Under the pieces are notes generated by a model, which was not told the origin of the DNA, ran no database searches, and saw only the letters and a list, made by a program, of their open reading frames with translations. A stretch of 64,000 bases of DNA from Dactylorhiza incarnata (taxonomy: Eukaryota > Streptophyta > Magnoliopsida > Asparagales > Orchidaceae). The translations under genes and the position numbers were made by a program. Shown here in pieces: positions 12,204-21,527 of this stretch; position 1 is the first letter of the stretch, and the number at the start of each line of letters is the position of its first letter. The DNA is taken from positions 2,852,001 through 2,916,000 of the forward strand of contig JAWHQI010000068.1 in the NCBI GenBank assembly GCA_033032865.1, in the 5' to 3' direction.

Positions 12204-14486
12204 CTAATAGGCAAAGTGCTAGAGAATGCTGTCCCCAAGGTCTCTTCCCACGTTTTTTTAATCTTGCAAATACTTCCATTTAAAAAGAAAGATAGATTTG
12301 GAATAATGAATGTTACATCAAAAGATCTTTTTCCCTTATAGATACTATAGATTGTTCGAGCTATTGTGCACGCGGTTCCCCGTGTAACTGCGAAAATACC
12401 ATGTATCATTTGTGCCCTTTGTATGCAGTGTGACACGACGACAGTACCACTATTTCGCTTGATATCTTTGTTGCATAACATTTGACATTAGTAAAATTGT
12501 CGCTTGTGTGTGTGTGCATACATAATTTTAGTAGTGTAGTTGGTAAAAAGTTTTGATGAAACACTCTTGGTCAAGTGAAAAAATGAATCATAAGGTTATC
12601 ATATTCTCGCTGACATTTTTCTTCATCTCATCTGGGCACAGGCAAGACGTATCGGCTTAGGATATCGAACGTTGGGCTGGAGCACTCCCTCAACTTCCGC
12701 ATCGAAGGTCACCAGTTGACTCTAGTGGAAGTGGAGGGGACCCACACCATGCAAACCAACTACAACTCCTTGGACATCCACCAAAGCCAGTCTATTTCTG
12801 TCCTCGTCACCGCCGATCAGCCCTCAAAGGACTATTACATTGCTGTCTCCACCCGCTTCACTTCCACCGTCCTCACCTCCACTGCTGTTCTCCACTACAG
12901 CAACTCTAAACAACCCGTCTCCGGCCCACCCCCCTCGGGCCCTACTACCCAGATCGATTGGTCCCTCAACCAAGCCCGGTCCATCAGGTAATCTCTGCTG
13001 ACCTCACGCATTCTCCATGACGACATCACTTTTTTGCATTACCTCACGGGCTATCCGCAGGACTAACTTGTCGGCGAGTGGGCCGAGGCCGAACCCGCAG
13101 GGGTCGTACCATTACGGGCTGATCAACACGACCCGGACCATCCAGCTCGCCAGCTCGGCAGGAACGGTGAACGGCAAGCAGCGCTACGCGGTGAACAGCG
13201 TGTCCTTCGTCCCGGCCGATACGCCGCTGAAAATTGCCGACTATTTCAACATTTCAGGTGTATTTCGGATCGGAAACATTGCCGACAGCCCCACCGGGCA
13301 GAGTATGTACCTGGACACGTCCGTGCTGGCCGCCGACTACCGTTCCTTCATAGAGATCGTCTTCGAGAACAAAGAGAAAATCGTGCAGACCTGGCACTTG
13401 GATGGCTACTCTTTCTGGGTCGTTGGGTAAGGATTGATGAAACCCTTTTTATGGATTTCCCCTTCTAATATACATTGGAATCCACTCAAAATTAAAATCT
13501 ACGGCTGGTGTTTCATGTGATGGTCGGAGGCTTTGAATTTAACAACTTGTGCATGATTGACGCTGGTGTGGAGCGCTCTACTCCGATAGGATGCCAATAA
13601 TTTGATAGTGGCATTTACAAGGCGCTTTGACATCTAAGAAGTCCTTGCACTAGAAGAGATTGTTCCATCGAAAAGGATATCTCAGATATATAACTATAAT
13701 TTGTGCCCGAATTTTGTCGGAAGCTTGGACATAAAAATTTCGCTTGAAGCTGAACGCAAAAAAGTTGCGGCCGGAATGATAAATATGTAATTATGATGAC
13801 GTACTTATTTTCTGAAATAATCATAATTTTTAATCTTAGGCTAATGATAACTATGTAATTTTTTTAGACAATCGTCAATTGAAGTGAAGCCGTAGCTTAA
13901 AATATATGTATAACCTGTTCAGTCTGCCGTATTTAAATTTGTAGTAATTCATCTCTAACAAGTCTTCCAAATTTTTTGGCTCAAAATTGTCTCGAATAAT
14001 GTTTGATTAAATCTCATTTCTACTCAAGATTCAGATTTTAGGTCTTTCATCAACCTGCTCCACCCTGATGTTGTATTTGTCTGCAGAATGGATGGAGGAC
14101 AATGGAGCCCCGCCAGTCGCAGCGGGTACAACCTTAGGGATGCTGTATCTCGCTGCACGACACAGGTAAGAGACGAAACAAAATAGCTTCTGAAATAAGA
14201 GCAGCACGTGTTAGTTATATTTGATGCGTTATATTTGATTCGACTAACAGACTATTAATTGTGGATCAACCAGGTGTATCCGAGGTCGTGGACTGCGATC
14301 TATATCGCACTGGACAACAAAGGCATGTGGAATGTCAGGACTGAGTTCTGGGCACGGCAGTATTTGGGTCAACAACTTTATTTGAGGGTTTACTCCCCCG
14401 TGCAATCCATCAGGGATGAGTACCCGATTCCTAAAAATGCACTACTCTGCGGCAGGGCGGCAGGCCGCCGCACTCGCCCGCTCTAA
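2322..14486 (+). CDS. SKS: SKU5-similar (SKS) multicopper-oxidase-like protein, 8 exons
   Basis: Exons are 2322-2465, 2572-2681, 5360-5630, 5853-5955, 12642-12987, 13061-13426, 14087-14165 and 14274-14486. All junctions are GT-AG and phases are consistent, giving 543 residues. The start has a signal peptide (about residues 1-24, cut after SALA) followed by DDPYRFFDWNVTYGDIYPLG, a hallmark of the SKU5/SKS family. Three cupredoxin domains follow (roughly 30-145, 155-310, 375-515). The usual copper ligands are largely replaced: SWNGVQQRRN stands where oxidases have HWHG, GSFFYFPS replaces the second His pair, and FWARQYLGQQLYLRVY replaces the HCHIEWH segment, although HLDGYSFWVVG keeps one His. 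SKS proteins are secreted or wall-associated glycoproteins implicated in directional cell growth and pollen or seed development. The C-terminus, LCGRAAGRRTRPL, fits the non-GPI-anchored SKS branch related to SKS6, which is my inference. No frameshift or stop was found. Introns 2 and 4 are unusually long. Confidence 0.95.
2682..5359 (+). other. SKS intron 2 (2.7 kb)
   Basis: An AT-rich intron between a donor at 2682 (GTAATT) and an acceptor CAG ending at 5359. It splits the Trp codon of the SWNG motif. I saw no coding similarity, LTR ends or strong inverted repeats in it. Much of it may be old transposon-derived DNA, but nothing can be named. Confidence 0.8.
5968..6858. mobile_element. Small DNA transposon with 8-bp TSD, 12 nt inside intron 4
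   Basis: The 891-bp segment starts GGGCGTTGTTA and ends TAACAACCC (imperfect inverted ends). It is flanked by the direct repeat TTTATTTA at 5960-5967 and 6859-6866. The 8-bp duplication fits hAT elements or a Mutator-like element with a short duplication. No transposase is visible, so it is non-autonomous. The left duplication begins only 4 nt into the intron, leaving the splice donor unchanged. Confidence 0.65.
7200..7495. repeat. GC-palindrome cluster with a (TA)n-looped hairpin
   Basis: A GC-rich island in AT-rich intron sequence. It contains short palindromes in series: GCGGGCGCAGCCCGC (about 7220), a GGCCGAAGGCC-type stem (about 7273), a GGGCGAAACCC-type stem (about 7307) and GGGGCGGAGCCCC (about 7354). 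Beyond these, GGTACTGTCGCGC (about 7334) is the near-exact reverse complement of GCGCGATAGTACC (about 7465), with the TA tract 7383-7427 as loop. The open frames across it are in both strands and look like by-products. The family is not one I can name. Confidence 0.6.
8040..8330. repeat. About 90-bp hairpin tandem repeat (three copies)
   Basis: Units start near 8059, 8151 and 8241 (spacing 92 and 90 bp). Each holds two near-perfect hairpins, GAGGTCGCCC/GGGCGACCTC and GATCGCCCC/GGGGCGATC. The array sits in a wider block (about 7680-8470) with a CTATTTATAG TATA-like box near 7978, suggesting a fragment of an LTR or other promoter-bearing repeat. The long open frame over it (7865-8440) merely reads the repeat as RPRSPQLGR-type units. 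Confidence 0.7.
8555..8635 (+). repeat. tRNA-derived SINE-like unit
   Basis: A short A-box-like 'tagttggtctggtggt' is followed about 50 bp later by a B-box-like GGTTTGATCTC, the order expected for a Pol III promoter of a tRNA-derived SINE. No stable cloverleaf is formed, so this is not a functional tRNA. The ends and target duplications were not resolved. Confidence 0.35.
9228..9300 (+). repeat. tRNA-derived SINE-like unit with perfect B box
   Basis: The sequence runs 'atgacttggtggtctacc' and then, about 40 bp on, GGGTTCGAATCCC, which contains the canonical B-box GGTTCGAATCC. This is the arrangement of plant tRNA-derived SINEs. The acceptor and anticodon stems of a true tRNA do not form. It lies in SKS intron 4 in the gene's orientation. 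Confidence 0.5.
9696..11538 (-). mobile_element. Mutator-like element carrying an OTU-protease gene remnant
   Basis: Inverted ends: GGACGCTTATATTTGCAGG at 9696 and the reverse complement of GGGCGCTTATATTTGCAGG at 11538. Direct repeats TAAATAAA flank it at 9688-9695 and 11539-11546. Inside, on the minus strand, is a pseudogene with OTU-type cysteine-protease signatures of the kind found with plant Mutator-like transposons. No DDE transposase core is seen, so this is a deletion derivative. The 8-bp duplication is one base shorter than is usual for Mutator-like elements, so the superfamily call is tentative. Confidence 0.65.
10192..10881 (-). pseudogene. OTU-like cysteine protease fragment (Mutator-associated)
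   Basis: The minus-strand reading frame continues from 10881 to 10192 with one in-frame TAA at about 10582-10584. The OTU catalytic segment reads DVIGDGHCGYRVI, with Asp and catalytic Cys. About 120 residues later comes FVNDNHYVLLKI with the catalytic-type His, followed by PPVFPVWSRYHDVMAEEW, a segment common to plant transposon-linked OTU proteins. Known OTU proteins are deubiquitinases; any activity here is unlikely because of the stop and missing flanking domains. It lies antisense inside SKS intron 4. Confidence 0.7.
12139..12200. repeat. (CT)n microsatellite, about 31 units
   Basis: An uninterrupted CT dinucleotide run of about 62 bp in SKS intron 4, some 440 bp upstream of the exon 5 acceptor. 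On the transcript it is a pyrimidine tract. A polymorphic marker is likely. The RE-repeat open frames on the other strand are artefacts. Confidence 0.95.
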
Positions 14487-15258
14487 GTAAGGCTAGTTGA
14501 GGGTTGCATAGACTATCTAGTATTTTGAGTTCGTGTTTGACTAGGTCAATGGTTTTATCGACGAAATCGTGATTGGCTTGGGTAAATGATTTCTTATTGG
14601 GTCTAGGGTTTTTAATTAGTGACCTACCTCAGGTCAATTTTTTTGTGTGGAATCAATCATGTGGAGTCTTTAGTTGGAACTTTTTAAGGATAAATATATT
14701 TCTGGGACAGTGGAGGAATAAAATTTGCCTTATATGATTAGTTTATCATTGAAATAAGAGAACTATAGTCCTTGGTTCATTACAATGCTTGATTCTTCAT
14801 CAGTTCAATCATTTCTTCTAATAATTTATTTATTAAATATTTTAAAGTTAGTTTGTGTTCTTATTGCATTTTCATTTAGACATATATTATTGAAAGTGTT
14901 ACCTTATGTAATATGAAAATCATTATTGTTGCGGGTCGCTTGGGTGCTCTGGTATACCGATTCAATTGAGCGACCTCAGCTCGGAAGCGAATCGAACGCG
15001 CAAACAGTCAATGAAAGAAGTTAGTAAATGACAAGAGAACTTTTAACGTGTAAAACCCGAAAATGGGTGAAAAATCATGCGGTTGGGGTTGTGCCGACCA
15101 AACTCCACTATCTTCTGGGGTGTTACAGAATGAAATTAAGCACTCGAGCGCGACAGGCCGCTGCTCGTTACAATTGTAGAGAAAGAGAGAGAACTACGAT
15201 AGTGATAGACCACCTCTCGGAAAGTTGAACGCTTCTTTTTTTGAGAACAAAGGTGAGA
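14487..15258. other. SKS 3' flank
   Basis: Non-coding DNA after the SKS stop. An AATAAA hexamer at 14717-14722, about 230 nt past the stop, is a plausible polyadenylation signal. From about 14930 the composition changes to a GC-richer repeat-like segment ('gcgggtcgcttgggtgctctgg') that I could not place in a family. Confidence 0.45.
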
Positions 15259-16018
15259 TGACTGAGTGTAACGGTACTGGCTAGCCTGACCCGGGCCCCT
15301 AGCCCAGTATCGCCGGCACCGACGGCCCAGGACCGTCAACAGACCTACTGGCACTGCCGGTTCAGCCTGACCCCAACAACTGGTCAACCACAAGCCTGCA
15401 GGCCGTACACCCCAACGCCTCTCTGGCCCTATTTCTCAGGCGCAGCGCGTTGTTGGAGGGGGGTCTCGAACCCACAACCTCCCTTGATAAGAACCTCTTC
15501 AAACAGGTCTCATCACCAACTGAGCTGCAGTACCGCCGACACCGACGGCCCAGGACCGTCAACAGACCTACTGGCACCGCCGGTTCAGCCTGACCCCAAC
15601 AATTGGTCAACCACAAGCCTGCAAGCCGTACACCCCAACGCCTCTCTGGCCCTGTTTCTCAGGCGCAGCGCGTTGTTGGAGGGGGGCCTCGAACCCACAA
15701 CCTCCTTTGATAAGAACCTCTTCAAACAGGTCTCATCACCAACTGAGTGCAGCTCAGTTGGTGATGAGACCTGTTTGAAGAGGTTCTTATCAAGGGAGGT
15801 TGTGGGTTCGAGACCCCCCTCCAACAACGCGCTGCGCCTGAGAAACAGGGCCAGAGAGGCGTTGGGGTGTACGGCCTGCAGGCTTGTGGTTGACCAGTTG
15901 TTGGGGTCAGGCTGAACCGGCGGTGCTAGTAGGTCTGTTGACGGTCCTGGGCCGTCGGTGCCGGCGGTACTGGGCTAGGGACCCGGGTCAGGCTAGCCAG
16001 TACCGTTACACTGAGTCG
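15259..16018. repeat. Large inverted repeat with three tRNA-like units
   Basis: The outer arms match: left 'gagtgtaacggtactggcta' from 15265, right its reverse complement ending about 16016. Two minus-oriented copies (15259-15528 and about 15535-15746, spacing about 222 bp) face one plus-oriented copy (15751-16018) across a centre at about 15748 (CAACTGAG/CTCAGTTG). Each copy contains an A-box-like AGCTCAGTTGGT and a B-box-like GGTTCGAGACC about 50 bp apart, so the unit looks tRNA-derived (SINE-like). No canonical cloverleaf forms. Transcribed through, it would fold into a long hairpin. Confidence 0.8.
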
Positions 16019-17908
16019 CCTTTCTGGACCCGAAAGATTCCTAATTGCTTAGAAAGATTGTCTTCTGAAGTGACGATGTGCTCTAAATTGGAGTGAGAGT
16101 ACAACTTCCTTTTTCTATTCTGTAATGACCCTTTTGAAATCCCAACAAGTTCTTTATACATTGAATACAATTCGATGTGCTCTGATTAGATAAGCGACTT
16201 CTTCTTTTTTTATGCATTTCATCGTACTCTGATAAGCGCTTAAAGAGAACATTATGGTTTGTGCTCTGAATGAAAAGAGGCGTGCTCTAAATTGAGTTTG
16301 ACGCACACTTTCTTACTGAGCTCGATCGGCGATCGCAGATTCTTGTTCTTATCATCGATGAACTTCCTTTTGTGAGCATTTGTAATGCCCCTGAATTTTT
16401 GATAATTAACTTTTAATCCTCTAATTTGTGTAATTTTTTGCGTTAAGGAGTTACGTTAACATGGAGTTGACGGAGCGCTGTCGTTAGTGTGTTTTCATGT
16501 CCGTTTGGTTAAGTTGATCAAATTTTGATCTTGCCGGAATTTAGATTTTTAGACTGGAAAAATAAGTTAATTAATTTTAATTGTGATCGTAAAATTTCGT
16601 TGCGATCCGAGCTATGTTTGAAGCCTGAAAAATTTACAAAGATTTAAAGAATTTTTGTTTGCCGTTAACTTCAAAAAATTTTCTAACTTGTGAGGGTAAC
16701 ATCCACAGAACAACTAGACCCATAAGATGGATTTTGGTCATAACATTGCTCTAAGAGATTAAAATGACCCTATGAACCAAGGTGAATCGGTAAAAATCAC
16801 CTTGGTTTGCAAATAGCCACTTTTGGCCACCCACCTAGGGTTTGCCTAGTAGACCTCTAAATGATAGGTTGACCTCACCAGGGTCCCCTAAACCCTTTAG
16901 GGAATCCCTTGGGTCACTAAGTCCCCTTAGGGCCAACTCAAGTGGTCAAATTGACCAAAACCCATCTTGGGGTGCTAATAGCCATTTCTGGCAATCTAAC
17001 CCAGGGTTAGCTAAAGGGTCCCAAAATGACAAGTTGACCACACCATGACATCCCTAACCACCTTAGGGAGACCCTAGGGTCATTAAGGTCCAATTGGGGT
17101 CACCTAAATTGGTCATTTTGACCAAAGTCAACTCTAGCTTGATATAAGTCAACCATCCCTATTAAGGGTCAATTAGGATTCAAATGATCAAATTGATCTG
17201 ACCCAAACTCTCCAAGCCACTAAGGGAGGTCATTAGGTCATTATTGACCCATGGGGTAAAAAATATTCATGATTTTGACCAAAGTCAACTTTGGGTCAAA
17301 CTAGCTCAAATTAGCACATATAGGTTCAATTGACCCAATATAAGCCCCACCATTGCCCAATTTATCATTGATGGTGCACATAGAACCATGACCATCATGT
17401 GGGGCCAACCCAATTATCAGTTGACCGAGTCAACTCAAAAGTCAACACTTGGTCAACTAGGCCTAAATTGGGCTCAAGAGAAATTAAACCCAATTCACAT
17501 GGGCTAAGGCCCTCAATCTAGGCCCATTGTACATCCCCTAGGAGTAATGACCACTGGTGCCCTCAGATTTTGAAAATGGGGCACATACAAGGGGTGAAAT
17601 TGGGATTTTCCCCAATTTCACAAAAGGCCAAAACATGGAATTAGGGATTGAGTGCCAATTGACACTAAATTCCCCTCCCAAAGATCCCCATTGACTTCCC
17701 TCAGTAATTACCCATCAATTCCAGCAAGGATTGATGCCAGATGGAAGCTAGGAGGAACAACCCAAGCATGGCCAAAATTGGGCTATGATGGCAGCATGGG
17801 TTAAAGCCATCTCCACCTTCAATTGACACCCCCTCCACTTTTAGAATGCTGAGAGGAGCAGAAGCCCTCTTTTGGAGAAGAGAATCGGGCACTGTAAGGG
17901 AAGATCAC
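16019..17908. repeat. LTR-like noncoding repeat rich in TTGAC/GTCAA
   Basis: No gene is visible. A possible LTR start, TGTAATGCCCC, is at about 16379. The part from 16860 to 17470 is packed with TTGACC/TTGACT words in both orientations, often paired as TTGACCAAAGTCAA. Similar words occur at 33470-33540, suggesting related repeats, but I could not align the two in order. Boundaries and family remain unassigned. Confidence 0.4.
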
Positions 17909-18440
17909 TGTAAGATCCCATTTTTTGCTACAAAACCGGGTTTAATACCCAGAACCGCCGCTTTGTAGTGACACCAACACCCGGGAAGGTCGCCACTACA
18001 AAACGCCGATCATGCCGGCAATAACGATCACAGAAGAAGAAAAGTATGATGAAAAATTAGTAAGTTTAAGTCCACATCACATAATATATAAAAACATAAA
18101 GATAGATGTCCACAGATAATAACTGAATGAAAAGGTAGCAAAAATAAGAAGGGCTCCTGCCCAGTACATCATATCTTCACTACAAGATCTCTCGCGGAAG
18201 CAAACAACTAATAACCACCCACTGATCCTGAGACTGGTGTTCTTGTGCTAGACTGGCCCGCCTCCATCTGCATCGGCCTCTGGTGGTGCTGCGTCTCCTA
18301 GGTCGTCTAAAATGATATGGTCCACCGACCATTAGTAAAAAAGACTAAGCCTCGTTTCCTCACCCCGCCCCCAGTGGCTCCTAGGCACCATGCGTGAGGG
18401 ACGAAGCAGAGGACAACAAGGGGTATAAAACATAGCAGAT
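17909..18440 (+). repeat. LTR fragment of family H (copy H1)
   Basis: It begins TGTAAGATCCCA at 17909 and matches the segment from 22394 for about 500 bp. Shared pieces include 'gaaccgccgcttt', 'ggaaggtcgccactacaaaa', 'gggctc.tgccc.gtacatca' and 'ccgcctccatctgcatcggc'. The similarity ends near 18440, where family G sequence starts, so this copy is truncated. The segment also has an inverted TTTGTAGTG/CACTACAAA pair. Confidence 0.7.
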
Positions 18441-18529
18441 GGCATGACGCTGCGGTGTAATTGGAGGGCAGGTACCTGGGCTGGTGGAACGCCCCCGGGA
18501 GAAGGTAGGGGGATGTTGGCATTCACCTG

Positions 18530-19118
18530 GGTGATCTCGGGGCCACCTTCCGTCACCCCGAATTCGCCGAGTGGGTCCCCAGGTCTTATGGGGTCAAAAG
18601 GCAAAATGCAGGTCAATAATGGCACTCGCCCAGGTCAGGGGAGGCTGGGGAGCCTCGGGGCGAGTACGAGCCTCTTCTGCAGAGCACTCGCTCACCTTGG
18701 AGTGCGAATTCGCTGAAGGTCAGGCGAGTGAGGGCAGAACCCCACTCGCCCAACAAGTCAGGTATCAGGCGACTGGTGCCTCGCGGACCACTCGCCCAGT
18801 GGAATCAAGTGTGCGAGAGGCCTGGCGAGTGGTGCCTTCACGGACCCCTCGCCCAAAAAGCATTAGTGGGGAAATTACCTAGATACCCTTGGTGGGCTGC
18901 CAATAGCCCCTCAGAACAGCGGAGTTAGGCCGTTAGCAGACCAATTCGGGGTGCGATTCGTAAAACCAAATGCGGATTCATGCTATTTGTAGACCAAACT
19001 AGAGAATCTATAAGTAAACCCTTAAGGGCACCTTGGAGGAGATACGATCTTTTAGGCTCTCTCCTCCTAGGCAAGTTTTGGTTGGCTGTTAGTGCCCTCC
19101 AAGGTGCCCAGCTGAGCA
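18530..19118 (+). repeat. LTR of Ty3/gypsy family G (copy G2), fused to gag
   Basis: Aligned by eye with the G1 and G3 LTRs: 'cgagtgggtccccaggtctta', repeated GCGAGTGG...CCACTCGC stems at 18720-18850, 'ccgttagcagacca', and 'ctccaaggtgcc' near its end. At about 19118 it passes abruptly into mid-gag coding sequence, so the LTR 3' end, the primer-binding site and the first part of gag have been deleted. Confidence 0.7.
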
Positions 19119-19529
19119 TTGGTTCCAGGAATAGGTCCTGCTCGTCCAGGAGGTGCCTGAGTTCACCCTCCAGCTGGACTTCATAGTGGGGCTACGTGAG
19201 GGGTTCTTCAAGATGAACCTGAAGCGGAAGTCCCCTCTGTCCTTTGAAGAATTGATGGAGAGGGCGGCAGAAGAGATTGAAGGGGAGGCTGCCAACCCAG
19301 AGTTTGCAAAGAGGTTGGCGAGACTTAGTGAGGCAGCATAAGGGAAGGAGAAGAGACAAACCCAGAGGTCAGGGGTTTCGGGGGCAGCAACGGGATTGGG
19401 GGTATCAGGAGCCCAATAACGGGCTGGCTTGGAGACCCTAGGAGGGACCGGCGTGAGGTCAGGAAAGAGGTTACCAGGGAAAGGGGGAAGGGAGGGTCAA
19501 TCATCCGGGATGGAGGCAAGGTCCCAGAC
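19119..19529 (+). pseudogene. Ty3/gypsy gag fragment (G2)
   Basis: From about 19119 the frame reads a C-terminal Retrotrans_gag segment, including FTLQLDFIVGLREGFFKMNL and SFEELMERAAEEIE, ending at 19341. It is homologous to G3 gag at about 55787-56021. The nucleotide similarity to G3 continues to 19529, where the sequence is broken by the 19530-21522 insertion and resumes at 21528. Confidence 0.75.
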
Positions 19530-21522
19530 TGTCACAACCCGTATTTTCCCAAAATAATTATATTATCAGAGCGAAGGGGAAAACACGCGTCATGATGCCA
19601 CGTCCTGTAGGGGACAACTACAGACGTTCAGGCAAGCACTCAAATGAACATTTCCTTTTACAAAAAAGTATGAATTAAGTAAAAAGATTATCTTTTAAGA
19701 TTCATTTCATTTGGGTTAGGAGACCGTGTCCCCTAACCTTTTAAGTCCCCTTGGCTGAGAATCTTGATAAAGCTATGCTCTATCCTTGAGTTGCCCTATA
19801 TTTGGTCAGTGTTCATTTGTGGTGCTTGTCGTGCCTTATTCATCGTACTATTATGAGAAATTTGTTGGGAGTCAAGTTTGGACTCACCAAGCATTTTCTT
19901 TTGACCTTTGAGTGTTGTACTGGTGTTTGGCCTTTGTGTTAAGTTACCTTCGTCTTGTTTCGACACCAAGCCTTGCAGGGTGTCGTCTTGTTAAAATCAT
20001 CGACCTTGTTATAAGTTAAATATTAATCTATTGATTTATTTCTGAATCCGGTGTTTCCTGATTCTCTCGTTTTGAAATATGGCTAAACCATTTGTTATCA
20101 TGTTCTCCTGGTCTGACACTCCTCCTGGTGTTCTGTTGGATTTATGAGCTAAGTATGCTTGTTGCCTAATTCCCCGGGATAGTTTCGGTGAGTGGTTCTT
20201 GATCTCCATGATCTTCGTAGTCCAATGTTCTGAGTGTTCTCAGGTGTCCCACACTGAGGTTGGTTTATATACTTATACATATACATATACCTATATATAT
20301 GATTGTGCACCCCTGCTACAGGTGCTAAGTGTGAGTCTGTTGAGCGTGTGAGCTTAAAGTCACCGCCACAGTGCCTCTTTTGGACTGTTGGTTTGGGTGG
20401 ATTGGAGTCACCGCCGCAGCACTCCTGATGTGATTTTTGGGTGGCAGTGGATGAAGGACCACCACCCGGTTTTGGGCAAAGGGCGTTGGTGGAAGATACT
20501 ACCGTCGAAGTGCCTTCTTTTGGGGGACGCTTTTCCCTCGAGCTGATCAGTCTCAAGTTTTATTAAGCTTATATGCTTATGTATGGTATTATGATATATT
20601 ATATGTATAATCATCACCTCTGAGCCACAGGGACGGACACGTGGTTGGCCATGATTGCTTTGGCTATTACCTTTCAGTGCAGGCTTTTCTTTTCCTCCTA
20701 CCGAGTGCACTCGTTTGTGCTGGCTCGTGTTGTGGTTAGATTATTGATGTTTACCTGCTTAGTTCTTCTTTCTGTACTCCTTTAATACTAATTGCTGCAA
20801 ATCTTGGTTTTCTTGCACCCTTTTGGGCTGAGGCATTCTTTTCTTATGAATGTCTCAGGTTCAGGTTTTTAGCTGCCGCAGGAGTTATATCGGCGTCGTT
20901 TAGCTGTCCTGTAGAGGCCCTTCCTCTCTAGTAGGTAAGGGGCAGTTCCTTTGGTTGTTTTTCCTTCTTTCCTGCGGGTTCGTGTCAGTTGTTGACGCCC
21001 GTATGAATCTCTTCTTGAGCTAGTTTACTTGCTAGTTGTTTTGCTGTTACTTTCAGGTTGTTTACCTACTTGCTCTCTGGGAAGCTTTATGCTAGGATGC
21101 ATTAGTTACTTCTTGGTATAGAAATGTCATTCTTGCATATCATGGTTTTAAATAAATGTTACGTACTTTGAAGATCGTAGAAAATCTTTTCTGACTATAC
21201 TAAACCTAGATATATGCATATCATTTCTGGGATGTTCATCTTCATGCTCATGTAGGCTAAAAACAAACCTATTTTCCGCTGCGTATATATAGTTTTCTAC
21301 TTGTGGACTAGATGATCCACTGGACCGAGGGACGCGGTCTTAAGTTAAAATGAAAATTTCTCTTTTAATATAAACACATATATGTTTTTTTTATAAATTT
21401 ATCGTAAGGAGTGTTTGCCTGAGCGTCTGTAGCCGTCTCCTGCAGGCGTGGCATCATGACCCGTATTTTCCCCTTGCTCTGATAATATGTATTATATTCT
21501 TGGGAAAATGCGGGTTGTGACA
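19530..21522. mobile_element. 1993-bp TG...CA element with 5-bp TSD (solo LTR or long-TIR element)
   Basis: It starts TGTCACAACCCGTATTTTCC and ends with the matching inverted GGTTGTGACA. Flanking CAGAC repeats lie at 19525-19529 and 21523-21527. TG...CA ends plus a 5-bp duplication fit a solo LTR, yet the inverted similarity extends about 75 bp inwards from each end (both ends carry a GCTCTGATAAT-type block and a CATCATG motif), which is unusual for an LTR. No coding content was recognised. It interrupts G2 gag. Confidence 0.75.
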
Positions 21523-21527
21523 CAGAC

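Larger units (their letters stand above)
5956..12641 (+). other. SKS intron 4 (6.7 kb), transposon-filled
   Basis: Donor GTAATT at 5956, acceptor CAG ending at 12641; the split Gly codon rejoins in frame as Gly-Lys-Thr-Tyr-Arg. Separate entries cover its contents: a GGGCG-ended transposon (5968-6858), a GC-palindrome and TA-hairpin block (7200-7495), a 90-bp hairpin tandem repeat (8040-8330), two SINE-like units, a Mutator-like element with OTU remnants (9696-11538) and a CT microsatellite. The stretches 6859-7199, 8340-9220 and 11547-12138 are otherwise AT-rich with nothing recognised. Confidence 0.9.

Noticed and set aside
12095..12481. Frame containing an Arg-Glu repeat
   Set aside because: The repeat is the reverse reading of the (CT)n microsatellite inside SKS intron 4.
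15436..15526. Possible functional tRNA gene (A and B boxes present)
   Set aside because: No proper acceptor or anticodon stem can be drawn, and the B box deviates from consensus; better read as a SINE-like repeat.
15484..15915. 143-codon frame and similar frames in the inverted repeat
   Set aside because: The frame reads through facing copies of the tRNA-like repeat and appears in mirrored form on both strands.
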